Below, in pieces: positions 16,330 through 23,138 of a DNA stretch of 23,189 bases. The notes under the pieces were generated by a model, which saw only the letters and a list, made by a program, of their open reading frames with translations, was not told the DNA's origin and did not search any database. Location: positions 1 through 23,189 of the forward strand of contig NZ_DIAX01000065.1 in NCBI RefSeq assembly GCF_002414845.1, in the 5' to 3' direction. The position numbers were made by a program, and so were the translations under genes. The stretch comes from Gordonia sp. UBA5067 (GTDB lineage: Bacteria; Actinomycetota; Actinomycetes; Mycobacteriales; Mycobacteriaceae). Each line of letters starts with the position of its first letter. The first letter of the stretch is position 1.

Positions 16330-17355
16330 ATGGGATTGCCCGAATTCTGGTTCATTCTTATCGCGGTGTTGTTCACCGGCTACTTCGTGCTGGAGGGTTT
16401 CGACTTCGGCGTCGGCATGTTGATGGGTTTGATCGGCCGCCGCGACGACAATAAGCGGCGCGCCATCCTCAACACCATCGGCCCGGTGTGGGACGGCAAT
16501 GAGGTGTGGCTGCTGACCGCCGGCGGCGCGATGTTCGCCGCGTTCGGCGGTTGGTACGCGACGATGTTCACCGCGTTCTACATCCCGCTGCTCATTATCC
16601 TCGTGGCACTGATCGTGCGGGTGTGCGCGATTGAATGGCGCGGCAAGATCAACGATTCGCAGTGGCGAACCGCCTGGGACTGGTGCATCGCGATCGGATC
16701 CTGGGTCCCGGCGCTGTTGTGGGGAGTGGCCTTCGCGAACGTCGTGCGCGGTCTGCCGATCGACGCCAGCGCGCAGTTCACCGGCACCTTCTGGGGTCTG
16801 CTCAACCCATACGCCCTGCTGGGCGGTGTGACGACGCTGCTCGTATTCCTCACCCACGGTGCGGTGTTCCTCTCGCTCAAGACTGCGGGCGAGCTGCGCG
16901 CGGAGTCGATGGTGTGGGCGTCACGGTTGTCGATCGTCATGACTGCGGTCGCGGCTGCTTTCCTGCTGTGGACACAGTTCGCCTACGGCAAGGGCTGGAC
17001 CTGGGTGCCCGTCCTCGCCGCCGCTGTCGCGGCAATCGCCACGGTGGCGTTCACGTGGACCAAGCGGGAAGGGTGGGCATTCGGCGCCACCTCCATTGCG
17101 ATCATTCTGACGATCGTGACCCTGTTCGGCTGCCTGTACCCCGCGGTGCTGCCGTCGACGACTAATCCGGCGTACAGCCTGACCATTGCGAACACCTCGT
17201 CGAGCCACTACACGCTGGTCATCATGACCTGGGCGGCGGCTCTGATCACCCCGATCGTCGTCATCTACCAGGGTTGGTCGTACTGGGTGTTCCGTGCGCG
17301 GATCTCCGCCGATGCGATCCCGCCGTCGGTCGGGCTGGCATCGTTGCGGGGGTGA
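16330..17355 (+). CDS. cydB: Cytochrome bd oxidase subunit II
   Basis: Second structural subunit of the bd oxidase, pairing with CydA; it binds no heme but stabilises the complex. 341 residues with repeated hydrophobic helices. The N-terminus, with FVLEGFDFGVGML, followed by GPVWDGNEVWLLTAGGAMFAAF, is the family hallmark. The ATG lies 27 bases after cydA with GGGAGAG upstream. The stop codon overlaps the GTG start of cydD as GTGA, so the two are translationally coupled. Confidence 0.97.
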   Translation: MGLPEFWFILIAVLFTGYFVLEGFDFGVGMLMGLIGRRDDNKRRAILNTIGPVWDGNEVWLLTAGGAMFAAFGGWYATMFTAFYIPLLIILVALIVRVCAIEWRGKINDSQWRTAWDWCIAIGSWVPALLWGVAFANVVRGLPIDASAQFTGTFWGLLNPYALLGGVTTLLVFLTHGAVFLSLKTAGELRAESMVWASRLSIVMTAVAAAFLLWTQFAYGKGWTWVPVLAAAVAAIATVAFTWTKREGWAFGATSIAIILTIVTLFGCLYPAVLPSTTNPAYSLTIANTSSSHYTLVIMTWAAALITPIVVIYQGWSYWVFRARISADAIPPSVGLASLRG

Positions 17356-19067
17356 GCGCCACCCCCGACGGCTCGACCCGGGATAGTCGGGCGCCCCTGG
17401 ACCCACGACTGCTGAGGCTGTCGCCGGCGGCGCGGCGCTACCTCGGCGTGACCGTGGGGGCCGGGCTTCTGACCACGGTGTCGGTCGTCGTCGTCGCCTT
17501 CGCGGTCGCGTCGATTCTGTCGGAGTTGGTGACCGGCTCCACCGACTCGGTGCGCATTACCCACCTGCTGTTGCTGGTAGGCGGTTTCGCCGTACAGATC
17601 GCGACGACCTACGCCAGCCAGCGCTATGCGCAGCGCGCCGCCGCGTCGGTGATCGGCGAAGTCCGGAACGACGTCCTCGGTGTGCTGACCGACCCGGCGC
17701 GTACCGAGGCGCGACGGCTCGTGGCAGTGCGCGGGCGGGCCACAACGGTACTGTTGCGCGGCCTCGACGACCTCGGACCCTACCTGTCCGGCTATGTGCC
17801 GTCGCTAATCCTGGCGACCACGCTCACACCGATCGTGATCGCCGTGATCGCCGCCGTCGACCTCGTCTCGGCAGGCCTGATCGTGCTGACGATTCCACTG
17901 ATCCCCATCTTCGGGATCCTGATCGGCTTGATGACCCGTGACCGGACTCAGGCGAAGCTCAACGCTACCGCCCGCCAGCAGTCGATGCTGCTTGATTTGA
18001 TCGCCGGCATTCCGACGCTGCGCGCCGTGCACCGCGCGCAGGGCGCTGCCAAGCAGGTGGAGGAGTTGGGTACGTCGTGGCGCCGCTCGACGATGAGCAC
18101 GCTGCGCGTTGCCTTCTTGTCCGGCGCATGGCTGGAACTGATGGCGACACTGTCGGTGGCACTTGTCGCGGTAAGCATCGGTCTGCGCCTCGTCTACGGC
18201 GAGATGTCGCTGTTCGCCGGGGTGCTCGCCCTGGTCCTCGCGCCCGAGGCATTCCGGCCGTTGCGCCAGGTCGGGGCCGCCTTCCACGACTCGGCCGACG
18301 GGGTGGCCGCGACCAACGATGCGTTCGCCCTGGTGGCTGATGCCCCTGCCGGTACCAATGGGAATGGTGACGGCAGCGCGGCGACGACCGCTCCGGTGGT
18401 GCTGAGCGGCGCTGAGATCACCTTCGCCGGTGTCGGCGTGCGGGCCCGCGACGGGTGGGCGCCGCGCGCCCTCGACGTCGTCTGCGTGCCCGGCACGATC
18501 ACCGTGCTGACCGGGCCCAACGGATCGGGCAAGTCGACGGCGCTGGCAGCCCTGATGGGACTGGTCCGCCTCGACGCCGGCGTGATCGTCGTCGACGGTC
18601 ACGAGCTTTCGTCGGCGCAGCGCACCGCGTGCCAGCCGCAGATGGCGTGGTTGCCGCAGCATCCGGCGATCGTGCCCGGCACAGTCGCCGACAACCTCGA
18701 GCTCTACGGTTCGCTCGATCCGATCGCATTGGCCGTTGCGGCCCGGGCAACCGGCTGGGATCGTGTGGCGCACGAGGTCGGCGGCGGCGCCGATGTCGGC
18801 GCAACGATGCTCGGCGAGGGTGGCGTCGGGTTGTCGGCCGGTCAGCGTCAGCGGTTGGCGCTGACCCGGACCCTGGCCCGCGACGTGCCCGTCCTCGTCC
18901 TCGACGAGCCGACCGCCCACCTGGACGTGAAGGCCCGGGAAAGAGTCGTCGCCGAGGTGGCGGCCCGGGCGCAGGCCGGGGCGACCGTGATCGTCGCCGC
19001 CCACCGTGCCGATTGGCTTGATAGCGCTGACCTGGTCGTCGACCTGGGTGCGGCGGTGTCCCGGTGA
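17352..19067 (+). CDS. cydD: CydD, thiol reductant/heme-linked ABC exporter subunit
   Basis: One half of the CydDC heterodimeric ABC transporter needed for cytochrome bd assembly. 571 residues: an ABC membrane domain of about 350 residues, then an ATPase domain with Walker A TGPNGSGKST, signature LSAGQRQR, Walker B VLVLDEPTAHLD and a late His in VIVAAHRADWL. The frame is open earlier (an ATG inside cydB), but the start is placed at GTG 17352 because it overlaps the cydB stop as GTGA and gives the expected length. It also overlaps the cydC start by four bases. The transported substrate was long taken as glutathione/cysteine; recent work on E. coli favours heme handling. Confidence 0.93.
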   Translation: MSATPDGSTRDSRAPLDPRLLRLSPAARRYLGVTVGAGLLTTVSVVVVAFAVASILSELVTGSTDSVRITHLLLLVGGFAVQIATTYASQRYAQRAAASVIGEVRNDVLGVLTDPARTEARRLVAVRGRATTVLLRGLDDLGPYLSGYVPSLILATTLTPIVIAVIAAVDLVSAGLIVLTIPLIPIFGILIGLMTRDRTQAKLNATARQQSMLLDLIAGIPTLRAVHRAQGAAKQVEELGTSWRRSTMSTLRVAFLSGAWLELMATLSVALVAVSIGLRLVYGEMSLFAGVLALVLAPEAFRPLRQVGAAFHDSADGVAATNDAFALVADAPAGTNGNGDGSAATTAPVVLSGAEITFAGVGVRARDGWAPRALDVVCVPGTITVLTGPNGSGKSTALAALMGLVRLDAGVIVVDGHELSSAQRTACQPQMAWLPQHPAIVPGTVADNLELYGSLDPIALAVAARATGWDRVAHEVGGGADVGATMLGEGGVGLSAGQRQRLALTRTLARDVPVLVLDEPTAHLDVKARERVVAEVAARAQAGATVIVAAHRADWLDSADLVVDLGAAVSR

Positions 19068-20764
19068 CGGCGTGGACGAGGAGCGACCCGGTCTGGCGGG
19101 TGCTCGGTGCCCTCGACATTCGGCGCCGCGGGTTTGCGCTGTCGGTGGCGTACGGAGTCGGCGGCTCGCTGAGCGCGCTGGGATTGGCCGCACTGTCCGC
19201 ATGGTTGATCACCCGCGCCTGGCAGCAGCCACCAATCTTGTCGCTGTCGGTGGCGATCACCGCTGTGCGCGCTCTGGGTATCACCCGTGGGCTGTTCCGC
19301 TACCTGGAGCGCGTGGCCAGCCACGACGTCGCCCTGCGCGCCATGGCGACTGCCCGGGAGAAGGTGTATCTGGCGCTGGTGAACGGCAACGCCGCCACAA
19401 CTGTTTCGATTCGTCGCGGCGACCTGCTCGCGCGAACCGGCGCTGACATCGACGAAATCGGCGACGCCGTCGTCCGCGCGGTACTTCCCGCGGCAGTCGC
19501 CGCCGTCACCGGCGTCGTCGCGGTGACGATCATGGCATTCGTCTCGCCGGGCGCGGCGGCGGTCCTGGCCCTCGCGCTGCTCGTCGCCGGGGTCGCGGCC
19601 CCGGTGCTCGCGTCGCGCGGTGTCGCATCGGTCGCGTCGGCAGCGGTGCGCGGGCGCGCAGAGGTAGCCGAGTCGACGATGCTGTTGCTCGATCACGGTG
19701 CGGAGTTGACTGTGGCCGGCCGTCGAGCAGAGATTCTCGCCGATGTCTCGGCGGCGCAGGACCGGGTGGCCCGTGCCACCGATCGGGGTGCTCGACTGCA
19801 GGCGATGGCGGCCGCGGTGACGCCACTGGCCATGGGGCTGACCGTCGTGGCCGCCTGCCTGATCGGCATGTCACTGGCCGATGGCGGCACCCCGAGCCCG
19901 ATGCGGTTGGGGGTGCTGATCCTGCTCGGCCTCTCCGCGTTTGATGCGATCACCCCGCTGGCCTCGGCTGGGGTCGCTTGGCAGCACAGTCGTGCTGCTG
20001 CGCGGCGAGTCCTCGATCTGGTTGGCGATCCGGCCGGGTGGGTAGCGGATTCGGCGGCGGCGGCCGACGTGCCGAGGCACCGCGGTCCGGTGGTCCTCTC
20101 GGCGGCGGACCTGGCGTGGGGCTGGCCAGGGGGGCCACCGCTCGGTGGCCCGCTGAACCGGTCTTTCGGGCCCGGTGACCGGGTTGCCGTCGTCGGCCCG
20201 AGCGGATCGGGCAAGTCGACCCTAATGTTGACGCTGGCGGGCCTTCTCGAGCCGCGGTCGGGCACGGTGTCGGCCCACGGGGCCGACGCGGCTGCCGTCG
20301 ACCTCGCCGCGGCAACGCTGTACTGCGCCGAGGACGCCCACCTGTTCTCGGCGTCGTTGCGGGAGAATCTGCGCGTGGGCCGGGGTGATGCGACTCAGGA
20401 CGAGTTGGTCGACGCACTGGGTGCGGTGGGCCTTGGTGAATGGCTCGCGGACCTGCCGGACGGGCTCGATACCCTGCTCGACGGCGGGACCGCAGCGGTG
20501 TCCGGTGGACAACGGCGGCGGATTCTGCTGGCCCGGGCACTGCTCAACGAGTCGCCGGTCGTGCTGCTCGACGAGCCGACCGAGCACCTAGATGCGGTGG
20601 ACTCCGACGAGTTGCTGAACGCGGCGCTGGGCGGCTTGTTCGCGCCGGAGCGCACCGTGATCGTCGTGACGCATCACCTGCCGGCGGGCCTGGACGCCGA
20701 CGTCGTGCTGTCGCCCCGCGCACCGGCCGCGTCAGCTTCGCATACCTCGCCGACTGGCACCTGA
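19064..20764 (+). CDS. cydC: CydC, thiol reductant/heme-linked ABC exporter subunit
   Basis: Partner of CydD. 566 residues with an N-terminal six-helix ABC membrane domain and a C-terminal ATPase: Walker A VVGPSGSGKST, signature VSGGQRRRILLARALL, Walker B PVVLLDEPTEHLD and the switch His in VIVVTHH. The GTG start overlaps the cydD stop in GTGA, so the four cyd genes form one tightly coupled operon. The last residues (after VVLSPRAP) are a low-complexity Ala/Ser/Thr tail. The TGA stop is directly followed by the 22-bp tandem repeat array. Confidence 0.93.
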   Translation: MTAWTRSDPVWRVLGALDIRRRGFALSVAYGVGGSLSALGLAALSAWLITRAWQQPPILSLSVAITAVRALGITRGLFRYLERVASHDVALRAMATAREKVYLALVNGNAATTVSIRRGDLLARTGADIDEIGDAVVRAVLPAAVAAVTGVVAVTIMAFVSPGAAAVLALALLVAGVAAPVLASRGVASVASAAVRGRAEVAESTMLLLDHGAELTVAGRRAEILADVSAAQDRVARATDRGARLQAMAAAVTPLAMGLTVVAACLIGMSLADGGTPSPMRLGVLILLGLSAFDAITPLASAGVAWQHSRAAARRVLDLVGDPAGWVADSAAAADVPRHRGPVVLSAADLAWGWPGGPPLGGPLNRSFGPGDRVAVVGPSGSGKSTLMLTLAGLLEPRSGTVSAHGADAAAVDLAAATLYCAEDAHLFSASLRENLRVGRGDATQDELVDALGAVGLGEWLADLPDGLDTLLDGGTAAVSGGQRRRILLARALLNESPVVLLDEPTEHLDAVDSDELLNAALGGLFAPERTVIVVTHHLPAGLDADVVLSPRAPAASASHTSPTGT

Positions 20765-20766
20765 CC

Positions 20767-20852
20767 CCCGCCGAGTGGGCGCCTCATTCCCGCCGAGTGG
20801 GCACCTGATTCCCGCCGAGTGGGCACCTGATTCCTGCCGAGTGGGCAGCTAG
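20767..20852 (+). repeat. 22-bp tandem repeat array A (four copies) between convergent genes
   Basis: Units at 20767-20788, 20789-20810, 20811-20832 and 20833-20852 (last one incomplete) share the core GCCGAGTGGGCACCTGATT with few changes. The array starts 2 bases after the cydC stop, and its last unit contains the stop codon of the convergent FABP-like gene (20849-20851), so it fills the whole intergenic space. There are no spacers, so it is not CRISPR, and no strong hairpin is seen within a unit. The same family occurs in the other orientation at 22690-22735 and 23139-23189. Confidence 0.9.
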
Positions 20853-21466
20853 CCCGCATACCGGTCGAGCTTTGCCGACAATCGAGGAGTGAGCTCCCCG
20901 TCGACGAGTCGCTCTTCGACGTAGGCGAAGGACCCGTCCTCGGCGATGCCATAGAGGCGTTTGGCGCCATGTAGCTTGGGGGCGGTTGCCGAACTGACGA
21001 GTGCGTCGGTGGCCACTTCCCAGGCGGTCTGGCCGAGTGGCCGGCCATAAAGGAGTTCGATTGACCCCTCGGCGTGCGCCACGATCAGTTCGATGGAGTC
21101 ATCCTCGCTTATCCGCCAGAAGCCGGACTCGCGGAACAGGGGAGCGATGAAGTCGCCCCGACTGTTGATCGTCCACGACCGCGTCTGCCAGTTGAGGAAA
21201 TTCTGACCATCGTGACTCACGATGATCTGCTCGGCGTACCGAAGGTCGTCGCCGTCGTCGCCGAGGCCGTGTCCGACACCCTCACCGCGCCAGACTCCGA
21301 CCATCGGAAGCAGCGCGAGCAGGCCCGAGTGCAGGTCGGCGCCCTCACGGAGGTTGGCTGTATCGCCGGGCAGCGGCAGATCGCCCCACGTCGGCAGATT
21401 GCGTGAACCAGTCGTCTCGGCGATCGAGGCCGCCTGGTCAATCGCCTCGTTGCCGGAACGGCTCAC
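20849..21466 (-). CDS. Nitrobindin/FABP-like beta-barrel protein (Rv0813c type)
   Basis: Predicted soluble beta-barrel of the family variously called FABP-like, nitrobindin or THAP4 heme-binding-like; 205 residues. The signature GVWRGEGVG lies at residues 57-65, followed by the strand pattern RYAEQIIVSHDG, FLNWQTRSW and GFWRIS. Many nitrobindins end in a HLxAxLxR motif whose His is the heme ligand; here the matching place reads PRLSAKLDR (Arg195), so heme binding is doubtful. The GTG start at 21466 is chosen because it overlaps the stop of a 32-residue upstream reading frame as GTGA. The stop lies inside repeat array A. In mycobacteria the homologue is close to pabC; here the cyd operon lies between. 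Confidence 0.8.
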   Translation of the reverse strand: MSRSGNEAIDQAASIAETTGSRNLPTWGDLPLPGDTANLREGADLHSGLLALLPMVGVWRGEGVGHGLGDDGDDLRYAEQIIVSHDGQNFLNWQTRSWTINSRGDFIAPLFRESGFWRISEDDSIELIVAHAEGSIELLYGRPLGQTAWEVATDALVSSATAPKLHGAKRLYGIAEDGSFAYVEERLVDGELTPRLSAKLDRYAG

Positions 21467-21561
21467 GACTCGTCGTTGATGAGGCGGTAGACGGCGTACA
21501 GGCCGAACCAGGTGATCAGGATCGAGCACAGGACCAGCAGTGCGGTGAAGAAGTGTTCCAC
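21463..21561 (-). CDS. 32-residue single-helix membrane peptide
   Basis: Short gene on the minus strand, GTG at 21561 and TGA at 21465-21463. The peptide begins MEHFFTALLVLCSILITWF, has one strongly hydrophobic segment (about residues 4-26) and ends in the polar YRLINDES. Support comes from three signals: the stop overlaps the start of the FABP-like gene as GTGA; a -10-like TAGACT lies 7 bases upstream of the GTG; and the sequence reads as a plausible membrane helix with charged ends (one Glu before, Arg/Asp/Glu after). It is too short for most gene callers. I do not recognise the family. Its role could be to anchor or regulate the downstream protein, or simply to be a translated leader. Confidence 0.65.
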   Translation of the reverse strand: MEHFFTALLVLCSILITWFGLYAVYRLINDES

Positions 21562-21568
21562 GACGCTG

Positions 21569-21574
21569 AGTCTA
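21569..21574 (-). promoter_or_regulatory. Putative -10 box for the membrane peptide and FABP-like pair
   Basis: TAGACT on the minus strand is 7 bases before GTG 21561, with no ribosome site between. This suggests a leaderless two-gene transcript. Confidence 0.5.
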
Positions 21575-21651
21575 ACCGGTTGGAGTGGTGTTTGGGTCAC
21601 CGGTGTGGCGGGGGTGGATGGTCGTCGCGATCACTGCGGTTGGGCAGCGAT

Positions 21652-21918
21652 GACAGGCGGCTCCGCATGCGCAACTCTCCTTCCGGTACGCACCGTGCGA
21701 CGCGATAGCCGACTACCTGACCGACCTGGGCGAGCACCGTCAGGTGGAGCTGCTCGCTCGGCAAGCGCAACTCCTGGACCCGACCGTGTCTGCACAGAAG
21801 CGCCGACCCTCGTCGGGTGTCTCTTCTCGAGACTGCCCGTGAATTGATGTCCAGGCACGGCTCGGCTGATCCCGACGCCGATTCTCGACGACTGCTCGCC
21901 CCACTTGGGGCGTCGTGA
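21652..21918 (+). pseudogene. Possible remnant of an unidentified gene, frameshifted
   Basis: A frame open from the TGA just before 21652 to 21842 reads DAIADYLTDLGEHRQVELL, then ARQAQLLDPTVSAQK, with no start codon. A second frame continues the coding character with ADPRRVSLLETARELMSRHG and ends LLAPLGAS at the TGA at 21916-21918. The two would join by a single frameshift near 21800. The composition looks like a helical soluble protein, but I recognise no family. It may be a gene relic; chance open frames in GC-rich DNA are the alternative. Confidence 0.3.
21897..21912. terminator. Possible hairpin near the end of the remnant
   Basis: CGCCCC (21897-21902) and GGGGCG (21907-21912) form a perfect stem around ACTT. 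It is followed by TCGTGATTTG, without a clear T-tract. It could terminate transcription in either direction; weak evidence. Confidence 0.35.
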
Positions 21919-22003
21919 TTTGCGGCGATCCATGGTTCAGCCGATCCCGCGGCCGACACCCGGGCACTGGTTCGGGTCCTGTCCGGCATTGCGTTGAGAG
22001 AGA

Positions 22004-22678
22004 TCAGAAACCGCCGTGGCGGCCGGTGCCGTCGTGGAACCGGTTCGCGCCGGCGATGGTCTCGCCGCTGGCGATGGCGTCCAGACCACCGCGGAACTCG
22101 GCGCGCATACCGTCGTCTAAGGCGAGGCGAGGTCCCACTGTTGGTACGCACTTGCGCGGTCCGGCGAGCATGCACGTCTGGGGAAATGCGGCGATCTCGC
22201 GGGCAAGATCCTGTGCCGCCATCAACGCCTGACCCATCGCGAGCGCTTCGGCGGCGCCGACTGTGCGTCCGGTGAGACTCAAGTCGAGTGCTCGGCCCTG
22301 GCCGATGATGCGCGGCAGGCGCACAGTTCCACCGTCGATCAGCGGGACCCTGAAGCGCCGACAGAACACGCCGGTGATGGCATCATCGGCCAGCACCCGC
22401 AGATCGGCGAGTAACGCGAGTTCGAGCCCGCCGGCGACCGCGTAGCCTTCGATCGCGGCGATGAGCGGCTTGGTGAGATGCATTCGACTTGGGCCCATGG
22501 GTGCGTCGCCGTCCGGCGCGAGTCGGTTGACCCTCGCGCCTCTCTCGGCCACCGCGCTCAAATCGGCGCCAGCGCAGAACGTGCCGCCTGAGCCGGTGAG
22601 CACCGCTACCCGCGCCTCGTCGTCGGCTTCGAAAGTTCGGAACGCGTCGGCCAGGAGCCCGGCGGTTCGACGACAGGC
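22004..22678 (-). pseudogene. Enoyl-CoA hydratase/isomerase (crotonase) family, decayed
   Basis: Crotonase-fold remnant. Reading upstream from the oxyanion-hole segment VLTGSGGTFCAGADLS, the homology-like sequence continues to ACRRTAGLLADAF and then meets an in-frame TAG (22681-22679) at the edge of repeat array B, so about 20-25 N-terminal residues are gone. The core AIEGYAVAGGLELALLADLR and VPLIDGGTVRLPRIIG is well kept. Two more lesions are visible: EALAMG runs directly into QALMAAQDLA, missing the usual segment of about nine residues, and residues after QTCML are read out of frame between a one-base insertion (22161-22162) and a 5-bp tandem duplication (22121-22130) that restore the frame. 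A GTG at 22603 could start a shortened product of 199 residues, but that would lack the first strands of the fold. Confidence 0.75.
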
Positions 22679-22689
22679 CTATTCGACGG

Positions 22690-22735
22690 GAATGTGGTGC
22701 CCACTCGACGATTTCCAATGCCCACTCGGCGATTC
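22690..22735 (-). repeat. 22-bp repeat array B (two degenerate copies)
   Basis: On the minus strand this reads two units with the cores GCCGAGTGGGCA and GTCGAGTGGGCACC, spaced as in array A but more diverged. It sits exactly where the hydratase pseudogene loses its 5' end, and just upstream of the -10 box for the riboswitch-exporter transcript on the plus strand. Confidence 0.75.
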
Positions 22736-22737
22736 GG

Positions 22738-22743
22738 TAGGCT
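22738..22743 (+). promoter_or_regulatory. Putative -10 box for the riboswitch-gdx transcript
   Basis: TAGGCT lies 22 bases upstream of the riboswitch 5' edge, which would put the transcription start near 22750. The -35 region would fall inside repeat array B; no good -35 hexamer is seen. Confidence 0.4.
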
Positions 22744-22764
22744 CGGAACTGTCGACAATCGACA

Positions 22765-22805
22765 CCGGACGAGGGGCGCCGTACCCGGCCCGCGACAAGA
22801 CGGCG
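22765..22805 (+). ncRNA. Guanidine-III (ykkC-III) riboswitch
   Basis: The segment opens with CCGGACGAGG, continues with GCGCCGTACCCGG and ends with ACAAGACGGCG. This follows nearly base for base the guanidine-III aptamer of Thermobifida fusca as I remember it. The H-type pseudoknot pairings are present: GCGCCGT with ACGGCG, and CCGG (22765-22768) with the CCGG at 22785-22788. Its 3' strand ends 5 bases before the GAGG ribosome site (22811-22814) of a Gdx/SugE-like exporter gene, the known target type of this riboswitch. Control of translation is therefore likely. A covariance-model search would settle the call. Confidence 0.88.
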
Positions 22806-22820
22806 TAGTCGAGGTGCATT

Positions 22821-23135
22821 GTGGCGTGGTTGATCTTGGTCTTGTCCGGAGTCCTGGAAGCAGTCTGGGCAATAGCGCTGGGCCGCTCGGACGGATTCAG
22901 CCGTCTCGGTCCGACCGTGCTCTTCGGAACCGCGCTCGTCGTGTCGATGGCCGGACTTGCGTACGCGATGCGCAGTCTTCCGACCGGAACCAGCTACGCC
23001 GTGTGGGTCGGAATCGGTGCGGCGCTCACCGTCGCGTACGGAATGGTCAGTGGAACCGAGCCGGCTTCGGTGGCCCGGGTCGTGTTCATTCTCGGGATTG
23101 TCGGTTGTGTTGTGGGGCTCCAGCTCATCAGCTAG
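22821..23135 (+). CDS. gdx: SMR-family transporter, guanidinium exporter (Gdx/SugE) type
   Basis: Small multidrug resistance family membrane protein, 104 residues, four helices; functions as an antiparallel dimer exchanging cation for protons. The essential Glu13 lies in LSGVLEAVWAIALG. Gly10 and Trp16, together with LPTGTSYAVWVGIGAALT, are typical of the Gdx (SugE) branch, which exports guanidinium, rather than the Qac/EmrE branch. The guanidine-III riboswitch directly upstream supports this strongly. The GTG start at 22821 has GAGG at 22811-22814. The gene starts a few bases after the riboswitch and ends 3 bases before repeat array C. Many organisms have two such proteins acting as a heterodimer; no second copy is in the window. 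Confidence 0.9.
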   Translation: MAWLILVLSGVLEAVWAIALGRSDGFSRLGPTVLFGTALVVSMAGLAYAMRSLPTGTSYAVWVGIGAALTVAYGMVSGTEPASVARVVFILGIVGCVVGLQLIS

Positions 23136-23138
23136 CCA

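Larger units (their letters stand above)
21575..22003. other. Intergenic, partly decayed region of about 430 bases
   Basis: Lies between the divergent-looking promoter of the membrane peptide and the end of the hydratase pseudogene. There is no intact gene. Part of it (about 21652-21918) reads like broken coding sequence on the plus strand and is listed separately. The remainder, 21919-22003, shows nothing I can name. Confidence 0.5.

Noticed and set aside
20767..20852. CRISPR array
   Set aside because: The 22-base units follow each other with no spacers, and no cas genes are near.
21597..22175. Minus-strand open frame of 192 codons overlapping the pseudogene end
   Set aside because: Very Arg-rich and overlapping better supported coding traces in other frames.
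22821..23135. Quaternary ammonium (Qac/EmrE) exporter
   Set aside because: Trp16 and the YAVWVGIGA motif, plus the guanidine riboswitch upstream, favour the Gdx branch.
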